Source: Fragilariopsis cylindrus CCMP1102 | Lineage: Eukaryota; Bacillariophyta; Bacillariophyceae; Bacillariales; Bacillariaceae | Length of the DNA stretch: 64,000 bases | Assembly (NCBI GenBank): GCA_900095095.1 | Contig: FMBT01000295.1 | Location: 62,001-126,000 of the forward strand | Reading direction: 5' to 3' | Shown: piece after piece, positions 22,055 to 31,438 of the stretch | Numbering within the stretch: position 1 is the first letter of the stretch | Layout: the number at the start of each line of letters is the position of its first letter | Position numbers and translations under genes: made by a program | Notes under the pieces: model-generated | Told to the model about the DNA's origin: nothing | Seen by the model: only the letters and a program-made list of their open reading frames with translations | Database searches by the model: none

Positions 22055-23425
22055 CTACACCAGTGTTCTGTCGATAACAGGATGGTTTCCTGAATTCGTA
22101 ATATCGTCTATCCGAGTATTGACATCGTCGTCGCTATTATTCTCATCCATTCCTGAGTCATCAGAGAGATTTGCCAATACGTTCGAGGCTTGCGATTGTT
22201 TTGGAGTAATTCTAGTTTTCTTCGTCTGACTATTGGAACCATGATTGGTATTATTTTCTATATTCCCATCGTCGTCATTGTCGTCATCGTCGTCGATGTC
22301 TAACGCGATAATAGGATTGTTGCTATTCTTGTGGGATGAGGTAGAAAATGTAGACTTTCTGGTAGTAGCGATTACCGATTTATCTGCATTATTATTATTA
22401 TTATTCAAGAATATGTCATCATCGTCATCATCGTCGTCGTCGTCGTCAGAAGCAGAATCATCTGAATTGATCAGTAGGGGATTATGGCTATTATTATTAT
22501 TATTATTATTATCATTACTATTATTATTACTATCTGTTTTTGTGGACTTTAATCGCTTTTTATCTAGATTATTGTGCAATTTTTTCAGAGATAATTTTGA
22601 GATTGCTGATGACTTTTTGATGATATTATCATCTTCTTCTTCTTCCGTTGATGATGAATTGTAGATGTCATTCAGTAATTTACTATTATTATTACTATTA
22701 TTACTATCGAAGTTATTCCGTATCCCTGAACCTGACAATTGGAATTTATTCAATAGAGATTCTCTATTTTTTTGGAGAGACGAAACACCTCCACTGGTAT
22801 CATTACTGCAACTTCGATGCGCAGAAGATTTTTGTCTGCGTTTTTTGCTTCTTATGTCGGAGATTGCTTTTTGTTTGCGATGTTTTTTTCTATTATTATT
22901 ATTATTATTATCATTATTATCTTCATCATTTTCGTCGTCAGAGGAAGAAGACGAAGACAAGCTCAACTCATCATTTCTCTTACGACGTCGTCCAACTGCT
23001 GTGGTTACAGATTTTATTTTTGTTACTGATTTTTCTTTACTGTGAAATTTTCCATTCGAATTCGAATTCGATTTCGATGAATTTTTATTAGTAGCGGTAA
23101 CTTTTCCCCCACCACTACTACTGCTGCTGCTGCTACAAAAGGAACCTTTGAATTCTTCCAATTGATCCAATGGTAACTTTCTTAAGACCATAGCAACATC
23201 GTCGGGAACGATAGTTGATTTTCTATTTGCGTGTGTAGAAAAGGCATACAAATCAGGTATTAATGACTTTGTCGCATATTGGAATGTCAGTTCAGTTAAG
23301 GCGTCCAACGCAGACGCAGAAGTTCTTGTATTGTGTATTCGATCTTCTGCAAATATTATCTTATTAACGGCATGTTGAAGAGCTTTCCGCAAATCTTCCG
23401 AATCTCCTATAGTTGCCTCGTTCAT
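22055..23425 (-). CDS. CENP-S/MHF1-like histone-fold protein with long low-complexity tail
   Basis: 456 aa from the ATG at 23425. Residues about 9-85 match the CENP-S (MHF1) histone fold: a DLRKALQHAVNKII helix, SALDALTELTFQYA, then DLYAFSTHANRKSTIVPDDV, the pattern in which CENP-S has a helix, FARHAKR and INTEDV. In other eukaryotes CENP-S pairs with CENP-X, binds DNA, and serves both the kinetochore CCAN and the FANCM repair complex. After residue 95 the protein is Ser, Asn, Asp and Lys homopolymer tracts with Lys/Arg-rich islands. This makes it over three times the length of the roughly 140-aa animal protein. No intron is needed. Confidence 0.8.
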   Translation of the reverse strand: MNEATIGDSEDLRKALQHAVNKIIFAEDRIHNTRTSASALDALTELTFQYATKSLIPDLYAFSTHANRKSTIVPDDVAMVLRKLPLDQLEEFKGSFCSSSSSSSGGGKVTATNKNSSKSNSNSNGKFHSKEKSVTKIKSVTTAVGRRRKRNDELSLSSSSSSDDENDEDNNDNNNNNNRKKHRKQKAISDIRSKKRRQKSSAHRSCSNDTSGGVSSLQKNRESLLNKFQLSGSGIRNNFDSNNSNNNSKLLNDIYNSSSTEEEEDDNIIKKSSAISKLSLKKLHNNLDKKRLKSTKTDSNNNSNDNNNNNNNSHNPLLINSDDSASDDDDDDDDDDDIFLNNNNNNADKSVIATTRKSTFSTSSHKNSNNPIIALDIDDDDDNDDDGNIENNTNHGSNSQTKKTRITPKQSQASNVLANLSDDSGMDENNSDDDVNTRIDDITNSGNHPVIDRTLV

Positions 23426-24249
23426 TCTTTGATGTATTAGGTAAGATCAGTATCCGGCTGCTGCTGAATAATGGTGGATAATAATTTAAATAGGACCTAC
23501 GATGTACTTGTACTCCAAGATAATCGTTGTTATTATTCTCGTCATATTATTGTTCTGATTTTAGTATATTTCAGCTCACTCAAGAAAAAAAAAATGTAGC
23601 TGTCGATTGATTATTCATTCGTGATTCGATTAGTTCGATTTACGTATTCAATCACAAATTCTAAAAATAGCTGCGAATTTCGTCGATATTTTTAAGTATC
23701 TTTTTCTCTTTGACATCTTAGATCTTACCGTAGACTACGGTATCTTAGGCCAGATTGAAGATAGCTATAGTAATAATGTTAGCTACAATTGTGTAGTAAA
23801 TTCTGCTCACAAAGTCAGCAAGTGTTATCATACCGCTTTCCATTTGAGAACTTTGTTGAATTGCGCAGTACTCAGCTTATATCCATTCAGGCATGTAGGT
23901 TGGAGGTAGTACTACTCCGTGAAAAAATTTGAACTTGAAACGTCCCTAAGGAGCATAATTAAATTACTGTGCTTCAACTGGGTAGTATGCATTCTCTCGT
24001 TTGGCACGGTAGCACGAAAACGCGAAAACACATGCCATCGATTTCAGACTCTACATACATGATAACAAGATAAGGCTGATTCACTTTCTAAACGTCGATT
24101 ATGCGAGAAGGCCACCGTCTGATATAATATGTGCAAGCATGCATACAAAGACAGAAGAATCCGATGAGAAAATGAGGAGTATCAATCAATAGGAACTGGA
24201 TCTGACCAGAATGGACTGGAAGAAGCACCAGAATACAGATTTGTTGCAG
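23426..24249. other. Intergenic region, no gene seen
   Basis: No supported reading frame and no convincing N-terminal half of the permease that follows. Contains the short inverted repeat ttaccgtagactacggta near 23726. It probably holds the CENP-S-like promoter at its left end. Confidence 0.45.
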
Positions 24250-25196
24250 TGGAAGCCCCTTCGTACGCAACACCATGGTTATTTGGGGTCTTCTCGGAGG
24301 CTACGCGATTGCGTCAGTGTCTTCCTACGAAGGTGCTCGTTTTGTCACAGCTGAGCGCATGAAGAATAGTGACGTCTTTACGTTCTTATGGGTTGAAACA
24401 TTCCCTATTAGCATTCATGTTCCTACCATTATCCCGATGCTCTTTGCGTTTGTTGTAACAGCGATGGAAACATTCGGAGACATCACTGCTACAGAGCATG
24501 CATCTCGTTTACGCCCTTCAGGACCGGATCACGCCAAACGAATTCAAGGTGGCTTGATAGGTGACTGTATAGCAACTTACTTTGCTGCTCTTGGAACTAC
24601 CTCGCCTAACACGACACTTTCACAAAATAATGGTATTGTCGCCCTTACAAGGAATGCTTCTACTTCCGCTGGTAGAGCTTGCCTGGATCTAACCTAACCC
24701 TAACTGCGTACTAGGTGGCGCATTGACTTTTTTGTTTGCCAATATCATTGTCTCGGACATCAAGCTTACTGGCTTTCACCGCATTGATCGTCGCACTCAT
24801 TATATTGTCGCAATGTCCCTTGCACTCGGAGTTGGAACTGCGCTATTTCCTGCATTTTCTAAGCCTGGCATTGGTGCTGCGGCGACCAAGCCATATCAAT
24901 GATGGCCGTACGATTCGGATATGTTCGAGGGTCTTGATTCGTTCCGCGTTGGTGTGATGATTGCTGTGAATACTCCATATTTCATTTCGAGTGTCGTCGC
25001 GATTATTCTGAATCTGATTATACCAATGGAGCTCGTGGACCTAGAAGAGCTAGCTGTCGAAGAATTGTGGGACGCAGTCGAGGACCTCCTCGTCAACGAC
25101 AAGACAGAGGATTCTCCTGGAAAAGACCTCGATGAAGATGACGACGAAGAAGGTGCCCCCGCTACAAAGGAGCTAGAGGCAATTGACGAAGATTGA
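24250..25196 (+). pseudogene. Nucleobase-ascorbate/xanthine permease (NCS2) remnant
   Basis: The sequence joins the family inside a helix (SGSPFVRNTMVIWGLLGGYA, near 24250). It continues with ETFGDITATEHASRLRPSGP and the NAT signature QNNGIVALTR, then SAGRAC. There, bases that should encode about 20 residues of the next helix are replaced by roughly 25 bases containing ctaacctaaccctaac (24689-24704). This shifts the frame. The family resumes with VLGGALTFLFANIIVS at 24708 and meets a TGA at 24900, where a Trp is expected. It then continues through an acidic tail to a stop at 25194-25196. The N-terminal half of the usual 12-14 helices is missing. Working relatives import xanthine, uric acid or ascorbate with cations; this copy cannot. 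Confidence 0.87.
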
Positions 25197-25597
25197 GATA
25201 GTCTACAACAACAAAATACGAACCAAGAGGACGGTACCTATTTGTAATACACAACAGTCCCATGAAATATATTATATGTCGATTTTGATTGTTTTGGTTT
25301 GTATTCTGCGTGTCTATCACAATTCATACATACATACACACATAAACACAGCCAACCATAACTTTATTTTAAATGTAAGATTATTGTTGCACAGATCATA
25401 CAAAAAAAAACACACCTCTAAATTAAGTAAGTCGTCTTGATTTGTACTGAAACAATCTTCAGCAATATTGTAATAGCTGTTCATCATTCAATTCACAATT
25501 GAAAATCTACATATATGTAAAACATCCTACTCTAATGGTTATAGTACAGTATAGTTCAGTATTTAATTTGTTCAACTAAAGCACCGGTACGTTGAGC
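25197..25597. other. AT-rich gap between the permease relic and a membrane protein
   Basis: No gene seen. Contains acata/acaca-rich simple sequence near 25325-25350 and one tacagta at 25545. Confidence 0.5.
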
Positions 25598-26551
25598 TTA
25601 TATTGGAAGCATATAACTCCAAAAATTGTATACACCGATACAAGTTCCAGCGATCATACCATATGAAAGTATCACCCAAGGCACTCGTGGTGAAAAAATG
25701 GGATATAAATGAACGCCTATTCTGTCCAAGATTAGATAATAGAAACACAAATACGTCATTATGTAACAAAAAGCTACATTCATATCGCCAATATGTAATG
25801 GCCGACGCGGTTCTACCGACACAGCGTTGAAGGTCGCAAACCCGATATTAAATATATGAACATTACACATCCTAAAACCGAATGCGAACTTGAGAAATCC
25901 ATTTCGTCGGGATGGATCATCTTTTAGGAAGTATAAAAGGATGACCGGAAGTAGGACAAAGTTCCAAACAACAAATGTAATAGATGCTGATAACAGTACG
26001 GGGAATCGTAATATTTCAGCCACAATCCGAACAGATGGAACAAAGGGTGCTAATGCACATAGTCCATGTCGGATAGTAATTATTGTCCAACTCCATAGAG
26101 TAAAGGATATCCAGGCTGCGAAACTCGAATAGAAACTGTATATCATCCACATAATACCTGTCATCCAAAAAAATCCTGCAATGTTGTAATACCAACCCAA
26201 GGTGTAGGCTGGATATGCGTCAGTAGGTAGAACAAATTCTTGAACGTACCCATTACTGGGAGGATTTTTTAGATTTACATCCACCAATGCCGAAATCAGT
26301 AGATATAAAGTTAGAACCAACCCAATGATCGCAATTTTTGACCATGGTCCTTCCTTCAACTTTCTTGGTACAAATGAAAATAATCCTTTCATAGGAGAAT
26401 CAGCAATACCTTCTGTTAAATCCCATGGCTGTCTTGGATCGAGAAAATCACTGAAGGAAAGTGTTTTGAATTTTTTTAGTTCTTTCTTATTGCTTTGGAC
26501 GGAATTATTATTGCCGTCACTGTCACCACCGTCGTCTTTGTTCGAACACAT
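25598..26551 (-). CDS. Polytopic membrane protein of unknown function, 317 aa
   Basis: Single exon from the ATG at 26551. The first 30 residues are Ser/Asp/Asn-rich; then comes a basic segment with FSDFLDPRQPWDLTEGI. After this come about seven hydrophobic helices, for example IAIIGLVLTLYLLISALVDV near residues 73-92, a WMTGIMWMIYSFYSSF block, and LLSASITFVVWNFVLL. A polar loop KDDPSRRNGFLKF lies between later helices. No signal peptide and no motif of a known transporter or enzyme. The even composition and absence of homopolymers in the helical part argue for a real, conserved gene. I do not recognise the family. Confidence 0.7.
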   Translation of the reverse strand: MCSNKDDGGDSDGNNNSVQSNKKELKKFKTLSFSDFLDPRQPWDLTEGIADSPMKGLFSFVPRKLKEGPWSKIAIIGLVLTLYLLISALVDVNLKNPPSNGYVQEFVLPTDAYPAYTLGWYYNIAGFFWMTGIMWMIYSFYSSFAAWISFTLWSWTIITIRHGLCALAPFVPSVRIVAEILRFPVLLSASITFVVWNFVLLPVILLYFLKDDPSRRNGFLKFAFGFRMCNVHIFNIGFATFNAVSVEPRRPLHIGDMNVAFCYIMTYLCFYYLILDRIGVHLYPIFSPRVPWVILSYGMIAGTCIGVYNFWSYMLPI

Positions 26552-27081
26552 CTCCGTCTATTAGTTTTTATTTATGTGTAGTGTGTTGTGTGCTGAGTGT
26601 TGATTCTAAGTATTGTCAATCTTCCATCATTGTGCGTTGCTTATGTGTTTTGTGATCCATCGAAACTAATAAAAGCAGAACAAAGATTCTTGCTCATCAT
26701 CTCAGCGACGACAAGATTCTTCCTACGATTCGATTGAGTCGTGTACGCATTGAGTCGCGTATACTCAGTCCCGGGGTATTGTGCTGCCAGCGCGTACATA
26801 TTGTAACGGTTCGCTTTTAAATTCTTGTTACATTTTATATTTATTAAAAAAAGAAAGAACAACACAACAACAACAACAACAACAACTATAATCAATCTTG
26901 CATGGATCCGGAGACACAACTAGCGGTACCTGTACCATTTATAATAAAAAGAGAACAGAACACACCACCAACATCAACAACACAACCCATACCACAGTAA
27001 TTTATACAGACCAATAGAACTATCATCATAATATTCATCGAACTTAAAACGCAAAACGAGATTTAAAAAAAAACTTCAAAG
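26552..27081. promoter_or_regulatory. Divergent promoter region between membrane protein and P4H genes
   Basis: The two flanking genes point away from each other, so this 530-bp gap should contain both promoters. It holds three TGAGTC/ACTCAG-type words within 40 bases (about 26734-26770: tgagtcgtg, tgagtcgcg, actcagtc) and a CAA run at 26861-26886. Similar GAGTC clusters occur in other gaps of the window. Confidence 0.4.
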
Positions 27082-29035
27082 ATGAATTTGCTACACGCAG
27101 TAGTGTTGTTGTCGATCGGTACTATATCTCTATTGAACATTGGCGAATGCCTTGCGCTAGAGCAAAAATACGAAAGTAGTTGTACGAATGACGACCCGAG
27201 TACATGTGGAAATGATCAAATTGTTACCGATACCGATACGCCGGAGGAGGTGAATGCTGATGATGATGACAATGACAATGACTGTCAAGACGAGCACACT
27301 AAATGTTCCGAATGGTCAAGGATTGGAGAATGCGATGAAAATCCAGGGTATATGTTAGAATACTGTAGTCGTAGTTGCAAACAGTGTCCAGATCAGGCAG
27401 AAGAATTAGCTGCAATACTTGCTGAGAAAGTGAAAAAAGTGAAAGTTTACACAAAAGAAGAATTGAGGATAGGCGAAGATATGGGAGAACCACAGAGTCT
27501 AGAAGCTCCTGAATTTCATGTATCAGAAAAAGAAACAACAGCTCGAATCGATGCTTCCAGATTGTACCTACAAGACTCAGACTTTGACGACGACCTGATA
27601 GAGATTTGTTTAAACAAACATGAAAAATGTTTTGCGTGGGCAGTGGCAGGTGAATGTGAAAAGAATAAAAAATACATGATATCCAGTTGTGCACCAGCTT
27701 GTATGACATGTGATAAGCTTACTGTTGAAAGTAGATGTCCAATCGATCCTGATGCAAAGGCAGCTTGGGAATCGGGAAGTCTCAATGCGATGTTTGAACG
27801 TCTTACATCTGAACCAATTATTACACAGTACAACGTTACTATTTTATCAAGTCCACCCGAACCTTGGGTTGTTATTGTTGATGGCGTTGTTACCGAAGAA
27901 GAATCAAAACGTTTCATTGAATTAGGCGACGTTGAAGGATTCGAAAGGAGTCAGGATGTTGGAGCGAAAAATCCCGATGGTACCTATGGATCAATTGTCA
28001 GTACCGGTAGAACCAGTACCAACGCCTGGTGTAACGAGAAGTGTCATGATGATCCTGTGGCAGTTAATGTACAGAAAAGGCTGAGTTATCTAACGATGAT
28101 CAATGAAACTAATAGTGAATACCTTCAACTGTTAAAGTAAGTTCAACGCATCGAATTGTGACTTCCGTCTAAAAAGAGGGGAAATCAAATCTGTCGGATT
28201 GGATTGTGTCGCCAAGAATAAGAATGTTGTTGTGATATTTTTCCCATGTATCATTTACACATCTGCACGTTATGTCGACTTCTTACACTTAAATTTTTCA
28301 ATCACTTAAAATAAACGCAGGTACAAACCAGGGCAGTTTTATGAGGTAAGTCTAGTATCAGGTATTTTTTCTTCTTCTTTGCTATGTACTTACTTCGTGA
28401 TTGTGACAAGACAAGACAAGACAAGACAAGACAATGAATGAAACTCACATTACTGCTATTCACTATCATTAATATTACTATTACACAGGACCATCATGAC
28501 TACATTGAGCACAACTTGAACAGGCAACAGGGAGTCCGAATCTTGACGGCCTATTTGTATCTGAATGATGTTGAGGCAGGAGGAGGTACTAAATTCACAG
28601 GCCTCGACTTGACGGTCATGCCCAAGCTTGGACGCGCTTTATTTTGGCCCAGTGTTTTTAATGACAAGCCACACGAAAAGGATGGACGGACCAACCACCA
28701 AGGTACTATACTATACTTTGCATAGCTTTTGCTTTTTTATCTATCTACCTAGTCGGAATTCGTATTAAATTATATGCCTCTAATCCATCCCCCCCCCCCC
28801 CCCCTTCTTCATTCTTTGTATTACAGCCCTTCCGGTTGAAGCGGGAGTTAAGTTTGGCGCCAATGGTTGGTTTCATCAATATGATTTCAAGGTATGTACT
28901 GGATATCATCTCTGATCATTATTTGTATACATATTATATAACGTAGTATTGGAATAATTTTAAGAATCTAATCTGAGCTTTTTTCTATCTCTCTCTTCTC
29001 CACAGGGTCCACACGTCGAGGGATGTACGTCCTAG
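27082..29035 (+). CDS. Prolyl 4-hydroxylase with two N-terminal ShK domains (5 exons)
   Basis: Exons 27082-28136, 28321-28345, 28489-28702, 28827-28891 and 29006-29035, all with GT-AG introns in matching phase, give 462 aa. A signal peptide is followed by an acidic spacer and two six-cysteine ShK-like domains (about 68-103 and 172-211). The Fe(II)/2-oxoglutarate dioxygenase domain runs from about 255. Metal ligands His362, Asp364 (HHD) and His430 and the 2-oxoglutarate lysine Lys440 are all present. Role: hydroxylation of proline in secreted proteins within the ER or Golgi, using Fe2+, O2 and 2-oxoglutarate. Exon 2 is only 25 bases. Intron 2 holds an acaag pentamer run (about 28410-28433) and intron 3 a C run (28789-28804). 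The catalytic site looks intact. Confidence 0.93.
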
Positions 29036-29541
29036 AACTGAGCATGGCTTGATGTCGTAGCAATTCTGAATACTCCCATTTGGTAAAATTTGGATCAGAT
29101 ATGTTGCTGTCGCACTAGTATAGTACTATAAGGAATAAGCCCTGCAAAATCTGATAATTTAACTTCCGACGACAACGAATGAATTACATATTATTTAGCT
29201 GTATACAAATCGGACTTTTTTGTCTGTTAAATCTCAGTTTAAAAAGTACTAATAACCTAGTTTTTGTAAGCTCCAACCTATCATAATGAAACACATAATG
29301 AGCTCAAAGGGATGAACTTCTGATTTCGAGTCAGCATAGGAGCAATGAATATATAGCTAACGTGCGTATTTTTTTTCCTATAAAGTTAACTGTTCGGTAT
29401 GATTTAGTGTGGGTGTCTATAAATATTTTGTTCTAAAAGATGTTGCATGTAATTGATCGAATTAGTATGAGATGACGAATGCAAAAAGCAAGCCATTTTG
29501 CAAGAAGTCAATGAATAGTTTCTTGTCACTTAAATACTAGA
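29036..29541. other. Intergenic, no gene seen
   Basis: AT-rich spacer after the P4H stop. The last 60 bases may be the degraded left part of the transposase fragment that follows; no terminal inverted repeat is visible. Confidence 0.45.
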
Positions 29542-29796
29542 TTGAAGTCGTGTATGAGGCTAAAACAATCTACACATGCTGGATTTTTTCCTCAAGAAAG
29601 TCAATACTGGAGTCACAGATTTAATAGAGCAGGATTTAATTATGAGCTTGGAATTGCCATTGCCTCTCAAAAATTGGTGTTGATGAATGGTCCATTCAAG
29701 GCTGGAAGAAGTGTCAAGCAGACATTTGTAGAGTATGGATTAAAACAGAAATTGCTTCAGCTTCATAAAAAATGTATCGTGACAAGCCTCGTCTAG
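29542..29796 (+). mobile_element. Fragment of a DDE transposase (DNA transposon remnant)
   Basis: An 84-codon frame contains YWSHRFNRAGFNYELGIAIA, then LVLMNGPFKAG and GLKQKL. This matches the stretch around the first catalytic Asp to the second in DDE_Tnp_4-like (PIF/Harbinger-type) transposases, where relatives read SHK-GAGLRYE, WINGPFPAG and GLK. Neither the upstream DGTH-like part nor the downstream catalytic part can be found, so it is a short, non-functional relic. Family assignment is by resemblance only. Confidence 0.6.
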
Positions 29797-29810
29797 TTTT
29801 CGTGGTCCTT

Positions 29811-29835
29811 TGTGTGTGTGTGTGTGTGTGTGTGT
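29811..29835. repeat. (TG)n microsatellite
   Basis: An uninterrupted TG run between the transposase relic and the 3' end of the sulfotransferase gene. Confidence 0.95.
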
Positions 29836-29876
29836 CAAGACTTATTTTCCTTTTCTTTCCTTTCCTATCCTTTCAT

Positions 29877-30920
29877 TTATTCGTAAATTAACGGCAACCT
29901 CTCATCACTACCAACATCCTGCTGTTCGTGTTCGTCCACCCATATATCCATACGCCGAGATTGATCCTCTGACAGGCAATTGCGCCAGTCTCCCACCTGT
30001 CCCTTGCGCATATTGCTAGTCATCGGATTATCCTTCATCTGTTGGAATTGACAATGCTCAACGATCGCGGCAACTTGTTGTGGCATTATATCCTTACCAA
30101 GAAATGTGGCTACTTTTTGAACAACTGTGGATAGATCGGCATGCATGTCTTCGTATGTGAGAATCAATACGTTGGGACGGTGCCGCAATTTCCACCACGA
30201 ACGTACATTGTGCATGTAGCATCCGTAAGCTACATTGCCTTGCAAAAACAATTCAAAGAAGGCATCAAAATCACCGGTAAATCCGTAGAGTGCAATCTTC
30301 TTTTGAAAATGGTACCACGAAACGACAGTATCCTTTGGATTGCGAAGGAGGTATATAATTTTACTTTTGCTGTCGGATACTATCTGTTCGGGCAAGAGAT
30401 CACTACTGTGATGCCATTTTATATGCCGTGGGGACTCTATGGGTACATTCTCTAGTTGGGAGAGTTTGTCGTTGTCGGTAGTACGAAGCTCAATGTAGAC
30501 GGTGCGCTGAGAGCTCGGTACATCATTGGAAGTGGCAATGTCAGCATCGTGATTGACAAGCCATGCCACCTCTTGGATCCACGAAGTACCTGCTTTCGGA
30601 TATGTAACGATGTGTACATCTGTTGTTGGCCGTGGCACGAAGCGACGACCAATCTCGGCCATTGTGGCGGGATCACCAAGACCAGTACCATCCTCATTGA
30701 CAAATGTCAGGATTGGCAACGTCGGATGGCGTTGATAGTTTTGGATACCTGTCCATAAAGACTGCTCCTGCAGTGTTTCATTCTTCCAGCCTGTTTCAAG
30801 TGCAGTAGTAGACGATGGCTGTGCGAGTTGTTGCGAGGATAAGGAGCGGCGCCGGTGCCAGATTATTGTTGTTGTCCACGCGAAAAATGGCACTATCACT
30901 ATTGCAATCCATCCGCCCAT
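29877..30920 (-). CDS. Sulfotransferase (Sulfotransfer_1 family), membrane-anchored
   Basis: 347 aa, single exon, ATG at 30920. An N-terminal hydrophobic segment (residues 4-20) followed by WHRRR suggests a type II membrane anchor. The 5'-phosphosulfate loop is TYPKAGTSW (106-114). The probable catalytic His lies in KWHHSSDLLP (about 169-178). The 3'-phosphate site is RNPKDTVVSWYHF (193-205), and the closing PAPS loop is RKGQVGDWRN (305-314). Reaction: transfer of sulfate from PAPS to a hydroxyl or amine on an acceptor, here unknown. All signature residues are present and the length is normal for the family plus anchor. In diatoms relatives act on sterols, lipids or polysaccharides. Confidence 0.93.
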   Translation of the reverse strand: MGGWIAIVIVPFFAWTTTIIWHRRRSLSSQQLAQPSSTTALETGWKNETLQEQSLWTGIQNYQRHPTLPILTFVNEDGTGLGDPATMAEIGRRFVPRPTTDVHIVTYPKAGTSWIQEVAWLVNHDADIATSNDVPSSQRTVYIELRTTDNDKLSQLENVPIESPRHIKWHHSSDLLPEQIVSDSKSKIIYLLRNPKDTVVSWYHFQKKIALYGFTGDFDAFFELFLQGNVAYGCYMHNVRSWWKLRHRPNVLILTYEDMHADLSTVVQKVATFLGKDIMPQQVAAIVEHCQFQQMKDNPMTSNMRKGQVGDWRNCLSEDQSRRMDIWVDEHEQQDVGSDERLPLIYE

Positions 30921-31438
30921 TTTTTCCCCCTCAATTCTGTTGATTACTGTGCCTCCCGAAATACAGTAGACAATTTTACCCTCCTCTACTCTGTGTGCTT
31001 CGAAGATCTACTGTAGTTTACAAGAAAAGAAGTTACAAAAGATATCTGTTGTTCCCAAATTTCGTCGTTGTGTGTGTAAGTATGTAACTTACTATCTAAA
31101 AATTCTTTTTCATAACTTTAATAAGATCTCAAAAGAATACATGAGTCGAGTGAGTCGATCACGTAGATAATGATCGATTTGAATACTACCGGTACAACTT
31201 TCAATCAGTTTTTAGGAAAACTTTACATTTTCAGGTTTTCATGTACTGTTACGTTTGCCTTTCTAACTTTGAACGTTAGCGTTAGTCTTTTGATTTCCTG
31301 GTCCTGTGAAACTTGCGATCTTCAACTGTTTGTCAGTCATTATTTTTGAAACGAAAACAAAATTTAAATATTAAATATCAACACACATTTTATTCTCCTG
31401 TCGAAAGAATCCTGTCGAAAGAATCATCTACTGCAGTC
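30921..31438. promoter_or_regulatory. Divergent promoter region, sulfotransferase and five-repeat protein
   Basis: Flanking genes diverge. The gap contains tacagta at 30962 and tactgta at 31009 (42 and 89 bases upstream of the sulfotransferase ATG). It also contains a gagtcgagtgagtcga cluster at about 31143-31158. Confidence 0.4.

Noticed and set aside
24900-24902. TGA in the permease read as selenocysteine
   Set aside because: The position is an ordinary Trp in the family, no SECIS element is seen, and the gene already carries a frame-shifting deletion, so it is a plain stop in a pseudogene.
27082-28140. Reading the P4H gene as ending at 28140
   Set aside because: The stop lies inside a GTAAGT donor and would remove the iron site; the downstream exons restore HHD, His430 and Lys440 in frame.
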